64,000 bases of DNA from Marinomonas arctica (GCF_003259225.1 NZ_QHJF01000010.1:1-64000), one strand, 5' to 3'. Counted from the first letter of the stretch, positions 17,437 to 27,986 are shown. Program-made: numbers and translations. Notes: generated from the sequence alone by a model not told the origin.

Positions 17437-17529
17437 AAAGGTATTTTGCGCCATGCTTATTCTTGACTAAGAAGTCAAGAAAAAATGCACGCTAATTGGG
17501 TGTTTTTGCCAGATTTGGTGGCAATTCGG

Positions 17530-17558
17530 TGGACGCAAAAGCCGTATCAGAGTAGAAT
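17530..17558 (+). promoter_or_regulatory. Candidate sigma-70 promoter of carAB-greA
   Basis: TGGACG (17530-17535) and TAGAAT (17553-17558) are separated by 17 bp; each is 4-5 of 6 to consensus. The start site would be near 17565, giving a leader of about 135 bases that contains two hairpins. Confidence 0.5.
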
Positions 17559-17581
17559 TAGGCAGATTTTTTGAACGCGAG

Positions 17582-17669
17582 ATCTATTGGTTATCCATCA
17601 ATAGATGCACGGCAAAAACGCAATTTCTTAAAAGCGAGATGAGCCGCCGGTTTATCTCGCTTTTTTGCA
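17582..17669 (+). terminator. carA leader: hairpin followed by terminator-like hairpin
   Basis: An ATCTATTG/CAATAGAT-type hairpin (17582-17606) is followed by AAAGCGAGAT / ATCTCGCTTT (17631-17640 and 17654-17663) with a T-run to 17666. The second has the form of an intrinsic terminator yet stands 33 bp before the carA start, downstream of the likely promoter, so it could attenuate carAB. If the promoter lies further down it would instead end an upstream transcript. A tiny frame (ATG 17605 to TAA 17631, 8 codons, no Arg codon) ends at its 5' edge. Confidence 0.6.
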
Positions 17670-17698
17670 ACCTGAAAGGCTCTAAATGGGAGGTTCCT

Positions 17699-18829
17699 TT
17701 GGCAACATCAGCGATTCTGGCTCTGGAAGACGGCACGGTTTTTAAAGGGGTGTCGATCGGAGCAGATGGCTCCTCAACGGCTGAAGTGGTATTTAACACT
17801 TCGATGACTGGTTATCAAGAAATTCTTACTGATCCTTCCTATGCTCGACAAATGGTCACCTTGACCTATCCCCATATTGGGAATACTGGCGTTAACTCTG
17901 AAGACGAAGAATCCGACAAAATTTGGTGTGAAGGCTTGATCATTCGTGATCTTCCTCTAGTGGCTAGCAGCTGGCGTTCACAAGAATCATTAGATTCTTA
18001 CTTGAAGCGCAAAGGTGTGGTGGGTATTGCTGACATCGACACTCGTAAGCTGACACGTATTCTACGTGAAAAAGGTGCGCAAGCAGGTTGCATCATGGCG
18101 GGTGAAAACTTAGATGAAGCGGCGGCGATTGCGGCGGCTCGTGCTTTCCCAGGTTTGAAAGGCATGGACCTAGCGAAAGAAGTAACGGTAGAGAAAGCAT
18201 ACGAGTGGACTGAGTCGACTTGGGATCTTGTAAATGGTCACACAACACCAGACTCTTTTGACTTCCACGTGGTTGCTTATGACTACGGTGTAAAACGCAA
18301 TATTCTGCGTATGTTGGTTGAACGCGGTTGTCGTCTAACGGTTGTACCTGCGAAAACACCTGCAAAAGATGTGTTAGCAATGAATCCAGATGGTGTTTTC
18401 CTATCTAATGGCCCTGGTGATCCAGAGCCTTGTGATTATGCCATTCAAGCCATCAAAGAAATTTTAGAAACCGATATTCCTGTGTTTGGTATTTGTCTTG
18501 GTCACCAGCTTTTGGCTTTGGCTTCTGGCGCAAAAACCAAGAAAATGAAGTTTGGTCACCACGGTGCAAACCATCCGGTACAAGCGATTGAAAAAGGCAC
18601 AGTGATGATCACCAGTCAAAACCACGGTTTTGCGGTAGACGAAGACACCTTGCCAGCTAACCTTGTGATGACTCACAAATCTTTGTTCGATGGTTCTTTG
18701 CAAGGCATCGCACGTACTGATAAGAGTGCATTCAGCTTCCAAGGTCACCCTGAAGCGAGCCCAGGGCCACACGATGTGGCGCCTTTGTTCGATCAGTTTA
18801 TTGAAAACATCAAAGCCACTAAAGCCTAA
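17699..18829 (+). CDS. carA: Carbamoyl-phosphate synthase small subunit
   Basis: 376 residues from TTG 17699 (protein [17 protein letters not shown]), with GGGAGG five bases upstream. The frame is open to ATG 17639, but that codon lies inside the leader hairpin. Glutaminase subunit that supplies ammonia to CarB for arginine and pyrimidine synthesis. N-terminal CarA domain with [13 protein letters not shown] near residue 38; class-I amidotransferase domain with nucleophile in [13 protein letters not shown] (Cys ~265) and catalytic His/Glu in [10 protein letters not shown] near 350. Confidence 0.95.
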   Translation: MATSAILALEDGTVFKGVSIGADGSSTAEVVFNTSMTGYQEILTDPSYARQMVTLTYPHIGNTGVNSEDEESDKIWCEGLIIRDLPLVASSWRSQESLDSYLKRKGVVGIADIDTRKLTRILREKGAQAGCIMAGENLDEAAAIAAARAFPGLKGMDLAKEVTVEKAYEWTESTWDLVNGHTTPDSFDFHVVAYDYGVKRNILRMLVERGCRLTVVPAKTPAKDVLAMNPDGVFLSNGPGDPEPCDYAIQAIKEILETDIPVFGICLGHQLLALASGAKTKKMKFGHHGANHPVQAIEKGTVMITSQNHGFAVDEDTLPANLVMTHKSLFDGSLQGIARTDKSAFSFQGHPEASPGPHDVAPLFDQFIENIKATKA

Positions 18830-18852
18830 AAGTAGGAGCGGAGCGAAATATT

Positions 18853-21800
18853 ATGCCAAAACGTACTGACATAAAAAGCGTCTTAATTTTAGGTGCGGGC
18901 CCTATTGTTATCGGTCAGGCTTGTGAGTTTGACTATTCGGGTGCGCAAGCGTGTAAGGCGCTTCGTGAAGAAGGCTTTCGCGTTATTCTGGTGAACTCTA
19001 ACCCAGCCACTATCATGACAGACCCAGCGATGGCCGATGCGACTTACATCGAGCCTATCGAGTGGAAAACCGTTGAAAAGATCATTGAAAAAGAGCGCCC
19101 AGATGCGGTGCTACCGACCATGGGTGGTCAAACGGCATTGAACTGTGCGTTGGATCTTGAACGTCATGGTGTGCTAGCGAAATACAATGTTGAAATGATC
19201 GGTGCGACAGCCGATGCGATCGACAAAGCGGAAGATCGTAGCCGTTTTGATAAAGCCATGCGCTCCATCGGTCTTGAATGCCCGCGTGCGGGTATTGCTC
19301 ACAACATGGAAGAAGCACTGAAAGTGCAAGCGGAAGTGGGCTTCCCTTGTATTATCCGTCCTTCTTTCACTATGGGCGGCACCGGTGGCGGTATTGCGTA
19401 CAACATGGAAGAGTTTGATGAAATTTGTACTCGTGGTTTGGACTTGTCGCCAACCAACGAATTGCTCATCGATGAATCTTTGATCGGTTGGAAAGAGTAC
19501 GAGATGGAAGTTGTCCGCGACAAAAAAGACAACTGCATCATTGTTTGTGCGATTGAAAACTTCGACGCCATGGGGGTTCACACGGGTGACTCTATCACGG
19601 TGGCACCAGCACAAACTCTGACAGACAAAGAATATCAAATCATGCGTAACGCGTCTTTGGCGGTATTGCGTGAGATCGGTGTAGAGACAGGTGGTTCCAA
19701 CGTACAGTTCGGTATGGACCCAAAAACAGGTCGTCTTGTGGTCATCGAGATGAACCCTCGTGTGTCTCGTTCGTCTGCGTTGGCATCGAAAGCAACGGGC
19801 TTCCCAATTGCAAAAATTGCCGCGAAATTGGCGATTGGTTACACCCTTGATGAGTTGCAAAACGACATCACTGGCGGCCAAACACCAGCCAGCTTTGAAC
19901 CCGCAATCGACTACGTTGTCACTAAGATTCCTCGTTTCACATTCGAGAAATTCCCAACCGCTAACGACCGTTTAACCACGCAAATGAAATCCGTTGGTGA
20001 AGTGATGGCGATTGGCCGTACTTTCCAAGAGTCGTTGCAAAAAGCTTTGCGTGGCTTGGAAGTGGGTTCTGACGGTTTTAATCCTCAGTTGGATTTCGCG
20101 GAAGAAAACAGCAAAGAGAAATTGGCTTACGAGCTTCAATCTCCAGGTTCTGACCGTATTTGGTACATTGGCGATGCGTTCCGTTCAGGCATGACGGTTG
20201 ATGAAGTATATGAAGCTACTGGCGTTGATCCTTGGTTCTTGGTGCAAATCGAAGACTTGATCAAAGAAGAAGCGGCGTTGGCAGACAAGGGTCTGATCGA
20301 CATGACGTACGATGTGATTCGTCGTCTAAAACGCAAAGGTTTCTCTGATGCGCGTCTTGCTAGCTTGCTAAGTGTGACAGAAAAGTCGATGCGTGAGCGT
20401 CGTTACTTGATGAACGTTCATCCAGTGTATAAGCGTGTTGATACCTGTGCGGCCGAATTTGCCACTAACACAGCGTACATGTACTCAACGTACGAAGATG
20501 AATGTGAAGCTGCACCAACTGATCGTGAAAAAATCATTATCCTTGGTGGTGGTCCAAACCGTATCGGTCAAGGTATTGAATTTGACTACTGCTGCGTACA
20601 CGCGGCGCTAGGTTTGCGTGACGACGGTTACGAAACCATTATGGTGAACTGTAACCCTGAAACCGTATCGACTGACTACGACACGTCTGACCGTTTGTAC
20701 TTCGAGCCAGTCACGCTTGAAGACGTGTTAGAAATCGTTCGCAAAGAAAAACCGAAAGGCGTGATCGTTCAATTCGGTGGTCAAACGCCGCTGAAAATTG
20801 CGCGTGCTTTGCAAAACGAAGGCGTGCCAATCATTGGTACTACGCCTGAGTCTATTGACCGTGCAGAAGATCGTGAGCGTTTCCAAAGCATGATTCAGCG
20901 TTTGGGCTACAAACAGCCTCATAACGCGACCGTTCGTAGTGTTGACCAAGCTGCAGCCAAAGCCGCTGAAATTGGTTATCCACTCGTGGTTCGTCCATCT
21001 TATGTATTGGGCGGCCGTGCGATGGAAATCGTGTACAACGAAAAAGAACTGATGCGTTACATGACCAGTGCTGTGAAAGTGTCTAACGACAGCCCTGTGT
21101 TGCTAGATCACTTCTTGAATGCGGCGATTGAGATTGATATCGACTGTATCAGTGATGGTAAGCAAGTGGTGATTGGCGGCATTATGCAGCATATCGAACA
21201 AGCGGGCGTTCACTCTGGTGATTCTGCGTGTTCTTTGCCGCCATACTCTTTGTCTAAAGAAGTGCAAGACGATATTCGTGAGATGATCAAAAACATGGCG
21301 CTAGAGCTTGGCGTTGTGGGTTTGATGAACACTCAGCTTGCGGTTCAGGATGGCGAAATTTATGTGATCGAGGTGAACCCTCGTGCATCACGTACTGTAC
21401 CTTTCGTTTCTAAATGTATTGGTCGTTCTTTGGCGCAAGTGGCTGCTTTGGTCATGGCAGGCAAAACACTGGAAGAGCTTGGTTTCACTAAAGAAATTAT
21501 TCCTTCTTACTACAGCGTGAAAGAAGCCGTTTTCCCATTCAACAAGTTCCAAGGTGTCGATCCGATTCTTGGGCCTGAAATGAAGTCTACGGGCGAAGTG
21601 ATGGGCGTAGGTGATACCTTTGCTGAAGCGTTTGGTAAAGCCGCGTTGGGTGGTGGTACCGTATTGCCAACGTCTGGCCGTGCTTTTATCAGCGTTCGTG
21701 ATATGGACAAAGAAGGGGCTGTGGATGTGGCTCGTCGCTTGGCTGAATTAGGCTTTGATCTTGTTGGTACTGAAGGCACAGCAAAATACCTCACTGAGCG

Positions 21801-22068
21801 TGGCGTCGAAGTTCGCAAAGTGAACAAGGTGAATGAAGGTCGTCCTCATATCGTCGATATGATGAAAAATGGCGAAATTGATTACATCATCAACACCACG
21901 TCTGGTACGCAAGCGATTGCAGACTCTTCTGTTATCCGTCGTACAGCTTTACAGCGCAAGGTTTGTTACACTACGACATTGGCTGGTGCTGAAGCAACGA
22001 GTATGGCGATTAGCCTAACGGGTGAAACGAAAGTTAGAAGACTGCAAGATTTGCACTTGGGGAAATAA
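18853..22068 (+). CDS. carB: Carbamoyl-phosphate synthase large subunit
   Basis: 1071 residues, usual length. Makes carbamoyl phosphate from bicarbonate, ATP and ammonia from CarA. Two homologous ATP-grasp halves are seen: [20 protein letters not shown] near residue 11 and [17 protein letters not shown] near 560; ATP-grasp loops [13 protein letters not shown] near 173 and [13 protein letters not shown] near 716. The C-terminal MGS-like allosteric domain is residues ~935-1071 ([12 protein letters not shown]). Starts 23 bp after carA; the last base of its stop is the first base of greA. Confidence 0.97.
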   Translation: MPKRTDIKSVLILGAGPIVIGQACEFDYSGAQACKALREEGFRVILVNSNPATIMTDPAMADATYIEPIEWKTVEKIIEKERPDAVLPTMGGQTALNCALDLERHGVLAKYNVEMIGATADAIDKAEDRSRFDKAMRSIGLECPRAGIAHNMEEALKVQAEVGFPCIIRPSFTMGGTGGGIAYNMEEFDEICTRGLDLSPTNELLIDESLIGWKEYEMEVVRDKKDNCIIVCAIENFDAMGVHTGDSITVAPAQTLTDKEYQIMRNASLAVLREIGVETGGSNVQFGMDPKTGRLVVIEMNPRVSRSSALASKATGFPIAKIAAKLAIGYTLDELQNDITGGQTPASFEPAIDYVVTKIPRFTFEKFPTANDRLTTQMKSVGEVMAIGRTFQESLQKALRGLEVGSDGFNPQLDFAEENSKEKLAYELQSPGSDRIWYIGDAFRSGMTVDEVYEATGVDPWFLVQIEDLIKEEAALADKGLIDMTYDVIRRLKRKGFSDARLASLLSVTEKSMRERRYLMNVHPVYKRVDTCAAEFATNTAYMYSTYEDECEAAPTDREKIIILGGGPNRIGQGIEFDYCCVHAALGLRDDGYETIMVNCNPETVSTDYDTSDRLYFEPVTLEDVLEIVRKEKPKGVIVQFGGQTPLKIARALQNEGVPIIGTTPESIDRAEDRERFQSMIQRLGYKQPHNATVRSVDQAAAKAAEIGYPLVVRPSYVLGGRAMEIVYNEKELMRYMTSAVKVSNDSPVLLDHFLNAAIEIDIDCISDGKQVVIGGIMQHIEQAGVHSGDSACSLPPYSLSKEVQDDIREMIKNMALELGVVGLMNTQLAVQDGEIYVIEVNPRASRTVPFVSKCIGRSLAQVAALVMAGKTLEELGFTKEIIPSYYSVKEAVFPFNKFQGVDPILGPEMKSTGEVMGVGDTFAEAFGKAALGGGTVLPTSGRAFISVRDMDKEGAVDVARRLAELGFDLVGTEGTAKYLTERGVEVRKVNKVNEGRPHIVDMMKNGEIDYIINTTSGTQAIADSSVIRRTALQRKVCYTTTLAGAEATSMAISLTGETKVRRLQDLHLGK

Positions 22069-22544
22069 TGAAAAAAGTACCAATGACAGTAGAAGGTGAA
22101 GCTCGTCTAAGAGAAGAGCTGAATCACTTGAAAACTGTCGTCCGTCCTCGCGTGATTGCGGATATCGCAACCGCGCGTGAACATGGCGACTTAAAAGAAA
22201 ACGCTGAATATCATGCTGCTCGTGAAGAACAGGGATTTGCTGAAGGTCGTATTAAAGAGATCGAAGGCAAGTTGGCTGATTCACAAGTGATTGATGTGAA
22301 ATCCTTGCCAGCGTCTGGCAAAGTGATTTTCGGTACGACAGTAACCTTGTTTAACGTCGATACTGAAGAAACGGTGACTTATAAGATTGTCGGTGACGAC
22401 GAAGCGGATGTAAAAGAGAAGAAAATCTCTTACGCATCGCCAATCGCAAAAGCCATTATCGGGAAAGAAGAAGGTGACGAAGTTGCCATTCAGGTTCCGA
22501 GTGGCGAAGTGGTATACGAGATTGAGAAAGTCGAATACCTATAA
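22068..22544 (+). CDS. greA: Transcription elongation factor GreA
   Basis: 158 residues, standard. Rescues backtracked RNA polymerase by stimulating transcript cleavage. N-terminal coiled coil with the tip acids ([20 protein letters not shown], Asp41/Glu44 region) and C-terminal FKBP-like domain ([20 protein letters not shown]). The start overlaps the carB stop by one base, so it is the third gene of the carAB operon. Confidence 0.97.
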   Translation: MKKVPMTVEGEARLREELNHLKTVVRPRVIADIATAREHGDLKENAEYHAAREEQGFAEGRIKEIEGKLADSQVIDVKSLPASGKVIFGTTVTLFNVDTEETVTYKIVGDDEADVKEKKISYASPIAKAIIGKEEGDEVAIQVPSGEVVYEIEKVEYL

Positions 22545-22564
22545 TAGGTATGAGGCTTGCTTCT

Positions 22565-22598
22565 AAAAACCATGGTGTGAAAGCATCGTGGTTTTTTT
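22565..22598 (+). terminator. Intrinsic terminator after greA
   Basis: An 11-bp stem with two G-U pairs (AAACCATGGTG / CATCGTGGTTT, 22567-22577 and 22584-22594) followed by T7. It ends the carAB-greA unit. Confidence 0.9.
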
Positions 22599-22666
22599 AT
22601 GCCTGTAAACGGGTTATAAAGGTAGTTGATCATTAAGTTTACTTTTTTGTGACAAGAGAAGATGCC

Positions 22667-23680
22667 ATGGCTAGCCGAATTCTACTTTCCCATTCCAATA
22701 ATCCTCACTTTAATCTTGCTGTAGAAGATTGTATTTTCCGCGCTATGCCAGCGGATCAACGGGTGTTGTTTCTGTGGCGTAATGCCGATACGGTAGTGAT
22801 TGGTCGCTCTCAGAATCCTTGGAAAGAATGTAATATAAACAGTATGGAGCAAGACAAGATTCACCTTGCTCGTCGCCAAAGTGGTGGTGGGGCGGTGTTT
22901 CATGATTTGGGCAATACTAATTTTACTTTCATGGCTGGCAAGCCGGAATACAGCAAAGCCGTATCTACTGAGATTGTATTGAAAGGCTTAAAGAAGTTAG
23001 GCATCGAAGGTTATGCTAATGGCCGTAACGATCTGGTGGTCGGAGAGGGTGAAGCCATGCGCAAATTCTCTGGCTCTGCCTATAAAGAGACTAAGGACCG
23101 CGGCTTTCACCATGGTACTTTATTGCTGCATGCGGATTTAAGCCGCCTAGCCCATTATCTTAATCCCGATGTAAAAAAGCTCCAGTCAAAAGGCATCACC
23201 TCCGTGCGCTCACGAGTCACCAATCTAAACAGCTTGTATCCAGCAATTGATCATCAGCTCGTCTGTGACGCCATTGTCGAAGCGTTTTGTGAATATTTTG
23301 ATGAAGTGCCAGTCATAGAGGAAATATCCCCCGACGCCTTGCCAGATCTTCCTGGTTTTCTTGAAAAATTTGAACAGCAGCAAAGCTGGGATTGGAATTT
23401 TGGTAAATCCCCGCAGTTCAACCATGCCTTAGACGAGCGTTTTAAGTGGGGTGGCGTCGAGATTCACCTTGATCTGAGCAACGCTCATATTACCGCTGCA
23501 CAAACCTTCACCGACAGCTTGTTCCCCGATCCAATAGAGCAGCTTGCAGAAAAACTTGTTGGTGTAATGTATCGACCAGACGCCATTGCAGCTTGCGTCG
23601 ACTCCCTTATTGATAGCTTTCCAGACCATAAAACCGATTTAGAAGAAATGAAAGCGTGGTTGGTTAAGGCGGTTTCCTAG
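22667..23680 (+). CDS. lplA: Lipoate--protein ligase A
   Basis: 337 residues (E. coli 338) from ATG 22667 with an AGAGAAG site; an in-frame GTG six codons earlier is less likely. Activates free lipoate with ATP and attaches it to lipoyl domains. Seen: [14 protein letters not shown] near residue 14, [20 protein letters not shown] near 70 (lipoyl-adenylate loop), [20 protein letters not shown] near 121 with the catalytic Lys, and the C-terminal accessory domain from ~250. Monocistronic. Confidence 0.93.
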   Translation: MASRILLSHSNNPHFNLAVEDCIFRAMPADQRVLFLWRNADTVVIGRSQNPWKECNINSMEQDKIHLARRQSGGGAVFHDLGNTNFTFMAGKPEYSKAVSTEIVLKGLKKLGIEGYANGRNDLVVGEGEAMRKFSGSAYKETKDRGFHHGTLLLHADLSRLAHYLNPDVKKLQSKGITSVRSRVTNLNSLYPAIDHQLVCDAIVEAFCEYFDEVPVIEEISPDALPDLPGFLEKFEQQQSWDWNFGKSPQFNHALDERFKWGGVEIHLDLSNAHITAAQTFTDSLFPDPIEQLAEKLVGVMYRPDAIAACVDSLIDSFPDHKTDLEEMKAWLVKAVS

Positions 23681-23689
23681 ACCAATTCC

Positions 23690-23726
23690 CATGTGAGCCG
23701 AATAATTCGCTTAATCGGCTCACATG
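23690..23726. terminator. Long palindrome between lplA and the DUF1349 gene
   Basis: A perfect 12-bp inverted repeat (CATGTGAGCCGA / TCGGCTCACATG, 23690-23701 and 23715-23726) starts 9 bp past lplA, in the gap between two convergent genes. No U-tract on either strand. It is probably a shared transcript-end hairpin. Confidence 0.55.
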
Positions 23727-23779
23727 ATGAAAGACAGTTGGCAACATCCTGATTCTCTAAGCTTTATCTTTGACGTTGT

Positions 23780-24409
23780 TTAGGCGGAGTGAGCTAGCCA
23801 CTTACAAGGCTCTAAACTCATATCGGTGAACGTAGCGGTAAAAGACGAGTTCTGAGGGCTGCACGCATACACACCGAATTTCACCGATTTCTCTGCGGGT
23901 TGTGGCGGGTTGCATTTGCCCATCTCGACAGTCGTTTCACCAAGCTGGTGCAAATGAAATACACGCATCTGATTGAAAACAATACCATCAAATGATGATT
24001 CAATCAGGAAATCAGCTCCTCGACGGCTTAAGCGATACCAGATTTCTTTTGGTAAGGGAATATCTGAGGTGGCCCAGTCTGAGTAGCCAAAATTCGTTAC
24101 GACACTTCCTAGTCTTGAAAATGCTTCGTTTTCGTATTCAATGGAAGCTTTGAACCAATTCTCACTATCGAGGTAGATAATAAGACCACATTGATCAAAT
24201 TGAGTGTGGTAAGTGAAATTGGCTTTGGCGGTAAAGGTGAAATTTTCTTCAGACTCGATCTGTAATGCGGGAGCATTGTCATTGCGAAAGCCATAGTAAC
24301 TGCGTTGCCAGAGATCTGTGTTTGGCTCAGTTGTTATAGAGACTGAGTCTGTGTTCACTTCACTAAATTTTGGCTCAAAAATCCATTTACCATTTGTAAA
24401 ATCTACCAT
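23780..24409 (-). CDS. DUF1349 family protein (concanavalin-like fold)
   Basis: 209 residues, no signal peptide. The pattern of beta-strands (WIFEPKFSEVNTDSVSI, FTFTAKANFTYHTQFDQCGLIIY, WYRLSRRGADFLIESSFDG, VKFGVYACSPQNSSFTATFTD) fits DUF1349, a concanavalin-A-like jelly-roll family often linked to sugar binding. Members are found in bacteria and yeast; biochemical role not established. It stands alone. The gap up to 24553 shows nothing I can support. Confidence 0.8.
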   Translation of the reverse strand: MVDFTNGKWIFEPKFSEVNTDSVSITTEPNTDLWQRSYYGFRNDNAPALQIESEENFTFTAKANFTYHTQFDQCGLIIYLDSENWFKASIEYENEAFSRLGSVVTNFGYSDWATSDIPLPKEIWYRLSRRGADFLIESSFDGIVFNQMRVFHLHQLGETTVEMGKCNPPQPAEKSVKFGVYACSPQNSSFTATFTDMSLEPCKWLAHSA

Positions 24410-24553
24410 TTTAATCCTCTACGCTCCTTCTTGAATTTGTCTTGTTACTAATGCTGCCCGTAAATTTATTGCTCTGGTAGTTTTTGTATCTTTTTTAACG
24501 TTTTTTGTCCAATCTATTAAGTGAAAAGATAGCATTGAAAATACAGTCTATCG

Positions 24554-24688
24554 TCAATTTAGCTGCTCATCCTGGTGTATAAGGGAGCCCTTTAGGTTTT
24601 TCAGACTAAGGCGCTTAGGTATCAACCAAGCATCGTGAGATATTGGGTCATCTTTTTTATTCGTTTCAAATGCCATTTTAGATGTCAT
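24554..24688 (-). CDS. 44-residue small protein directly downstream of elyC
   Basis: Reads from ATG 24688 to TGA 24554: MTSKMAFETNKKDDPISH, then a DAWLIPKRLSLKNL core and a GSLIHQDEQLN end. The ribosome-binding site AAGGAG lies six bases before the ATG and overlaps the elyC stop codon, so the two are tightly coupled. The product is soluble and basic in the middle, with no membrane segment and no Cys. I do not recognise the family. The strong start context is the main support; conservation across relatives would settle it. Confidence 0.6.
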   Translation of the reverse strand: MTSKMAFETNKKDDPISHDAWLIPKRLSLKNLKGSLIHQDEQLN

Positions 24689-24691
24689 TGC

Positions 24692-25432
24692 TTACTCCTT
24701 AATCCATTGCCAGCCACGTCCAAGCCATTCGTAAAAGGCGCGTTGACTTTTGTAGGCGGCGTTGGCGTCGATTTGCCAGTCACTTTTTTCTGAGCCTAAG
24801 TACAGGGCGGGCGCAGGGATGATGTCGATGCCAGCTTGTTCGAAGAAGATAGACGCACGTTTCAGGTGTGACGCTTCGGTAACCAGCGCGGCTTGTTTTC
24901 CATCTAGGTAGGGTTTCATGCTGTTGGCTTCCTCTTCGGTGTCTTTGGCGAGAGGGAAGGCTTTAATACGGTCGGGTTTGACGCCTAACTCAATGGCTGC
25001 TCGACGCATGACTTCTGCGTGAGGTTCGGTCATTTCTCCGGAGTAACCAGACACGAATAATTGCGCGTTGGGGTTGGCTTTTAAAATGCGCAGACCTTCC
25101 TCAAGTCTGAACAGTGCGCTGTTGCCTAGAGCCATGATTGTTGGCGTATTACTAAGATCTTTGTGGCCACTGCCGAGGACGATAACGGCATCCACTGGCT
25201 GTTCAATATTAAACACAGGATAATCATGTTCGACCGTGGCGATGAGTTTATCGGCTACTGGGCTCCAGCTGGTTAATCCCAGCATGATGATGCCGCTTAA
25301 CAAGAAAAGCCGAGCGAGCTTCGGGCATTTTTTCATCAGTAAAAACGCGAGACACATGGCCACTAACGTCAGGGGTATGGGCATCAACATCATGCCGATG
25401 ATTTTCTTGAGGTAAAAAAGAACAATGCCCAC
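24692..25432 (-). CDS. elyC: Envelope biogenesis factor ElyC (DUF218)
   Basis: 246 residues, GTG start with an AAAGAG site. Inner-membrane protein; in E. coli ElyC is needed for peptidoglycan and enterobacterial common antigen lipid-carrier balance. Two N-terminal membrane spans (residues ~8-31 and ~39-57; KKIIGMMLMPIPLTLV is close to E. coli ElyC), then the DUF218 domain with DAVIVLGSGH near 82, the acidic DTEEEA near 165 and LVTEASHLKRASIFFEQAG near 185. Confidence 0.85.
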   Translation of the reverse strand: MGIVLFYLKKIIGMMLMPIPLTLVAMCLAFLLMKKCPKLARLFLLSGIIMLGLTSWSPVADKLIATVEHDYPVFNIEQPVDAVIVLGSGHKDLSNTPTIMALGNSALFRLEEGLRILKANPNAQLFVSGYSGEMTEPHAEVMRRAAIELGVKPDRIKAFPLAKDTEEEANSMKPYLDGKQAALVTEASHLKRASIFFEQAGIDIIPAPALYLGSEKSDWQIDANAAYKSQRAFYEWLGRGWQWIKE

Positions 25433-25586
25433 GGTGTTATCTCTTTAATCATATAATTTCAGAAGGCAGAGATCATAAAGGAGTATGGCTTTGCCTTGAA
25501 GCTTAAAAAAATTTGGTTAAGCTTTGTTTTTCAGGTTTGTTTGTCGGTATTATTTTGCCTATCCAGTTTCAACGTAAGGACACAAG

Positions 25587-26039
25587 ATGTTTACCATTCG
25601 CCCTGCCGATTTTCCACAAGACAACGACTGTGTATTAGCGATCTTTCGTGAGTATATAGCGTCGGCGCCAGTGAGTTTGGATTATCAACAGAATGAGCAA
25701 GAGTTTGCTGTTTTAGATGAAAAATACTCGCATCCTAACGGTATGGTTTTACTGATCTGGAAAAATAATGAGGTCGTCGGTTGTGGCGCCTTTCGTCGAG
25801 TCGATACTGAAATTTGTGAAATGAAGCGAGTCTATATTCGACCGATAGAGCGAGGCCATCGTTTAGGTGAACAGCTCGTCACTGCGCTAATGTCTTGTGC
25901 CAAGGAAAATGGTTATCAGCGCATGTGTCTTGATGTGTTGGCTGACTTTGAGGTTGCTAGACGTTTGTACGTCCGTCTGGGTTTTGAGCCTAGTTATAAC
26001 CCGATTCCGGGAACGCATTTTTTAGGATGTGATTTGTGA
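25587..26039 (+). CDS. GNAT-family N-acetyltransferase
   Basis: 150 residues. Acetyl-CoA loop RPIERGHRLGEQLV (near residue 92), then CLDVLADFEVARRLYVRLGF. AAGGA precedes the ATG. Overlaps the next gene by ATGA, so both are translated together. Substrate unknown. Confidence 0.88.
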   Translation: MFTIRPADFPQDNDCVLAIFREYIASAPVSLDYQQNEQEFAVLDEKYSHPNGMVLLIWKNNEVVGCGAFRRVDTEICEMKRVYIRPIERGHRLGEQLVTALMSCAKENGYQRMCLDVLADFEVARRLYVRLGFEPSYNPIPGTHFLGCDL

Positions 26040-26719
26040 TGAAAACAGCAAGACTATTATCAACAGAACCTTTATCCATTAAGGCAATGCCACAAGACAC
26101 TCTATGGTGGTTGCCTCGTCATGAAGAAAAATTAGCTGAAAAGAGTGCCATGGAGCGAGTGGATTTGGTGTTTCTTGGGGATTCCATCACGCAAGCTTGG
26201 GAGAAAGAAGGTGCGGATGTTTGGCAGACTTTTTATCAATCAAGGAATGCACTGAATTTGGGTTTTAATGGCGATAAAACCGAGAATGTTTTATGGCGAT
26301 TAGCTCATGGGGAAGTTGATAACATTGCGCCTAAGTTATTGGTTTTATTGATTGGAACAAATAATGCGGGACATCGCATGGACAAAGCCGAAGATACGGC
26401 GTTAGGGGTTAAACAAATATTGTCTGTGTTGGCCGAAAAATTACCGAAGACCAAGGTGTTGCTACTGGCCATTTTCCCTCGTAGCGCGAAACCAACGCAA
26501 AAGCTTCGTAAGTTAAATGACGAAGTGAATCAGATCATTTGCACTTATGTGGATGATAAAAGAGTATTTTTTCTGGATATAAATGCTGTGTTTCTAGACG
26601 AAAATGGTTGCTTAACCAGTAATGTGATGGATGATTTTTTGCATCCCAATGCCAGTCAGTATCAGGTTTTTGCTGAGGCGATAGAGCCTTGTATCGCTAG
26701 ATTGATGGCTGCAGATTAG
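26036..26719 (+). CDS. SGNH/GDSL hydrolase
   Basis: 227 residues. Lipase/esterase fold of the platelet-activating-factor acetylhydrolase-like type. All four blocks are visible: FLGDSITQ (Ser50 nucleophile), GFNGDKTENV with block-II Gly (near 76), LLIGTNNAGH (Asn, near 105) and DDFLHPNASQY (Asp/His dyad, near 205). No signal peptide, so it is probably cytoplasmic. Coupled to the acetyltransferase gene. Substrate unknown. Confidence 0.9.
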   Translation: MMKTARLLSTEPLSIKAMPQDTLWWLPRHEEKLAEKSAMERVDLVFLGDSITQAWEKEGADVWQTFYQSRNALNLGFNGDKTENVLWRLAHGEVDNIAPKLLVLLIGTNNAGHRMDKAEDTALGVKQILSVLAEKLPKTKVLLLAIFPRSAKPTQKLRKLNDEVNQIICTYVDDKRVFFLDINAVFLDENGCLTSNVMDDFLHPNASQYQVFAEAIEPCIARLMAAD

Positions 26720-26747
26720 CGGGTTACTTTTCCTAGATATTTCCATT

Positions 26748-26812
26748 TACTAAGTAGTAATACGGAGTCGTCTACGTAGTATCCGCGTACTAATTCGGTA
26801 TTCTTACGAATT
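26748..26812 (+). promoter_or_regulatory. Cluster of inverted repeats upstream of the TRAP operon
   Basis: Three nested palindromes: TACTA-N2-TAGTA (26748-26759), TAGTA-N6-TACTA (26777-26792) and AATTCG-N9-CGAATT (26792-26812). They lie 80-145 bp before the dctP start. The TAGTA/TACTA arms recur, so they are candidate operators, plausibly for the LuxR-type regulator encoded at 31435. No experimental support. Confidence 0.45.
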
Positions 26813-26891
26813 GTTTACACTTTTCATTCGCGTGATTATTTGTCCTGCTCGATCTTAAAAAAAACAATAAGACCACAGGACGATAAAAACA

Positions 26892-27977
26892 ATGAAATCT
26901 TTAAAACTTACCACGTTGGTTGCTGCGACCGCAGTGGCATTAAGTGCTTTTTCTATGTCTGCTATGGCGGCGGAAAAAGTATACAAACTGACCATGGCTG
27001 AGACATGGGCTTCTAACTTCCCTATCTTTGGTGATGCACCCAGAAACATGGCGCGCATTGCGGATGAAATGTCTGGCGGTCGTTTAAAAATCACCATAGA
27101 TTCCGCCAACAAACACAAAGCCCCTTTGGGGGTGTTTGATATGGTGCGTTCTGGTCAGTATGACATGGGCCATTCTGCTTCCTATTACTGGAAAGGCAAG
27201 GTGCCAAATACCCTTTACTTTACTACTATGCCATTTGGCATGATTACGCCTGAGCAGTACGGTTGGTTCTATTATGGCGGCGGTATGGATTTGATGCAGA
27301 AGGTGTATCAACCGTTTGGCTTGCTGTCTTTCCCTGGTGGTAATACAGGCAACCAAATGGGCGGCTGGTTCCAAAAAGAGATCAACAGCGTTGACGACCT
27401 TAAAGGTTTGAAAATGCGTATCCCAGGCTTCGCGGGTGAAGTCATGGCGAAGTTGGGTGCTAGTCCGACCAATATTGCGGTTGGAGAGCTTTATACCGCT
27501 CTAGAGCGTCGTACTATCGATGCTCTAGAGTGGGTTGGACCGTCGTTGGATATGGATCTTGGTTTCCATAAAATCGCGCCTTATTACTACACGGGTTGGC
27601 ATGAGCCAGCAACAGAACTGCAATTTTTGGTTAACGAACGTTCTTGGAAAAAATTACCAGACGATCTTCGTGAAATCTTGCGTACTTCTATGAAGCTCGC
27701 TTCTTACGACATGTACATTCAGTCTTACCATGAAAGCGCTGAGAACTGGTCTAAGATGTCAACGGAATATCCAGACGTGCAAATCAAAACCTTTCCAAAA
27801 GAAGTACTACAGGCGATGAAGAATGCCAACCAAGAGTTGCTTGAAGAAGCCGCAGCAAAAGATGTGTTGGCTAAGGAAATCTTGGATTCTCAAGCCGCTT
27901 ATCTTAAAAAGGTTCGCGTTTGGACCAATATCTCTGACCGCGCATACCTAGACAGTATTGACAGTTTAGCGGACTAA
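26892..27977 (+). CDS. TRAP transporter solute-binding protein (TakP-like, DctP family)
   Basis: 361 residues with signal peptide (cleavage near SAMAAEK, residue ~27). Periplasmic receptor of a tripartite ATP-independent transporter. GELYTALERRTIDALEWVGP near residue 195 and the KMRIPGF motif match the alpha-keto-acid receptor TakP subgroup, in which the conserved Arg of RIPG binds the carboxylate. Ligand is therefore probably a 2-oxo or other organic acid (inference). First gene of the dctP-dctQ-dctM unit; a hairpin terminator follows. Confidence 0.88.
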   Translation: MKSLKLTTLVAATAVALSAFSMSAMAAEKVYKLTMAETWASNFPIFGDAPRNMARIADEMSGGRLKITIDSANKHKAPLGVFDMVRSGQYDMGHSASYYWKGKVPNTLYFTTMPFGMITPEQYGWFYYGGGMDLMQKVYQPFGLLSFPGGNTGNQMGGWFQKEINSVDDLKGLKMRIPGFAGEVMAKLGASPTNIAVGELYTALERRTIDALEWVGPSLDMDLGFHKIAPYYYTGWHEPATELQFLVNERSWKKLPDDLREILRTSMKLASYDMYIQSYHESAENWSKMSTEYPDVQIKTFPKEVLQAMKNANQELLEEAAAKDVLAKEILDSQAAYLKKVRVWTNISDRAYLDSIDSLAD

Positions 27978-27986
27978 AACCTCCCA

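Noticed and set aside
19174..19881. 235-codon minus-strand frame opposite carB
   Set aside because: Shadow of the conserved ATP-grasp domain of CarB; composition rich in Arg, His, Thr and no recognisable family.
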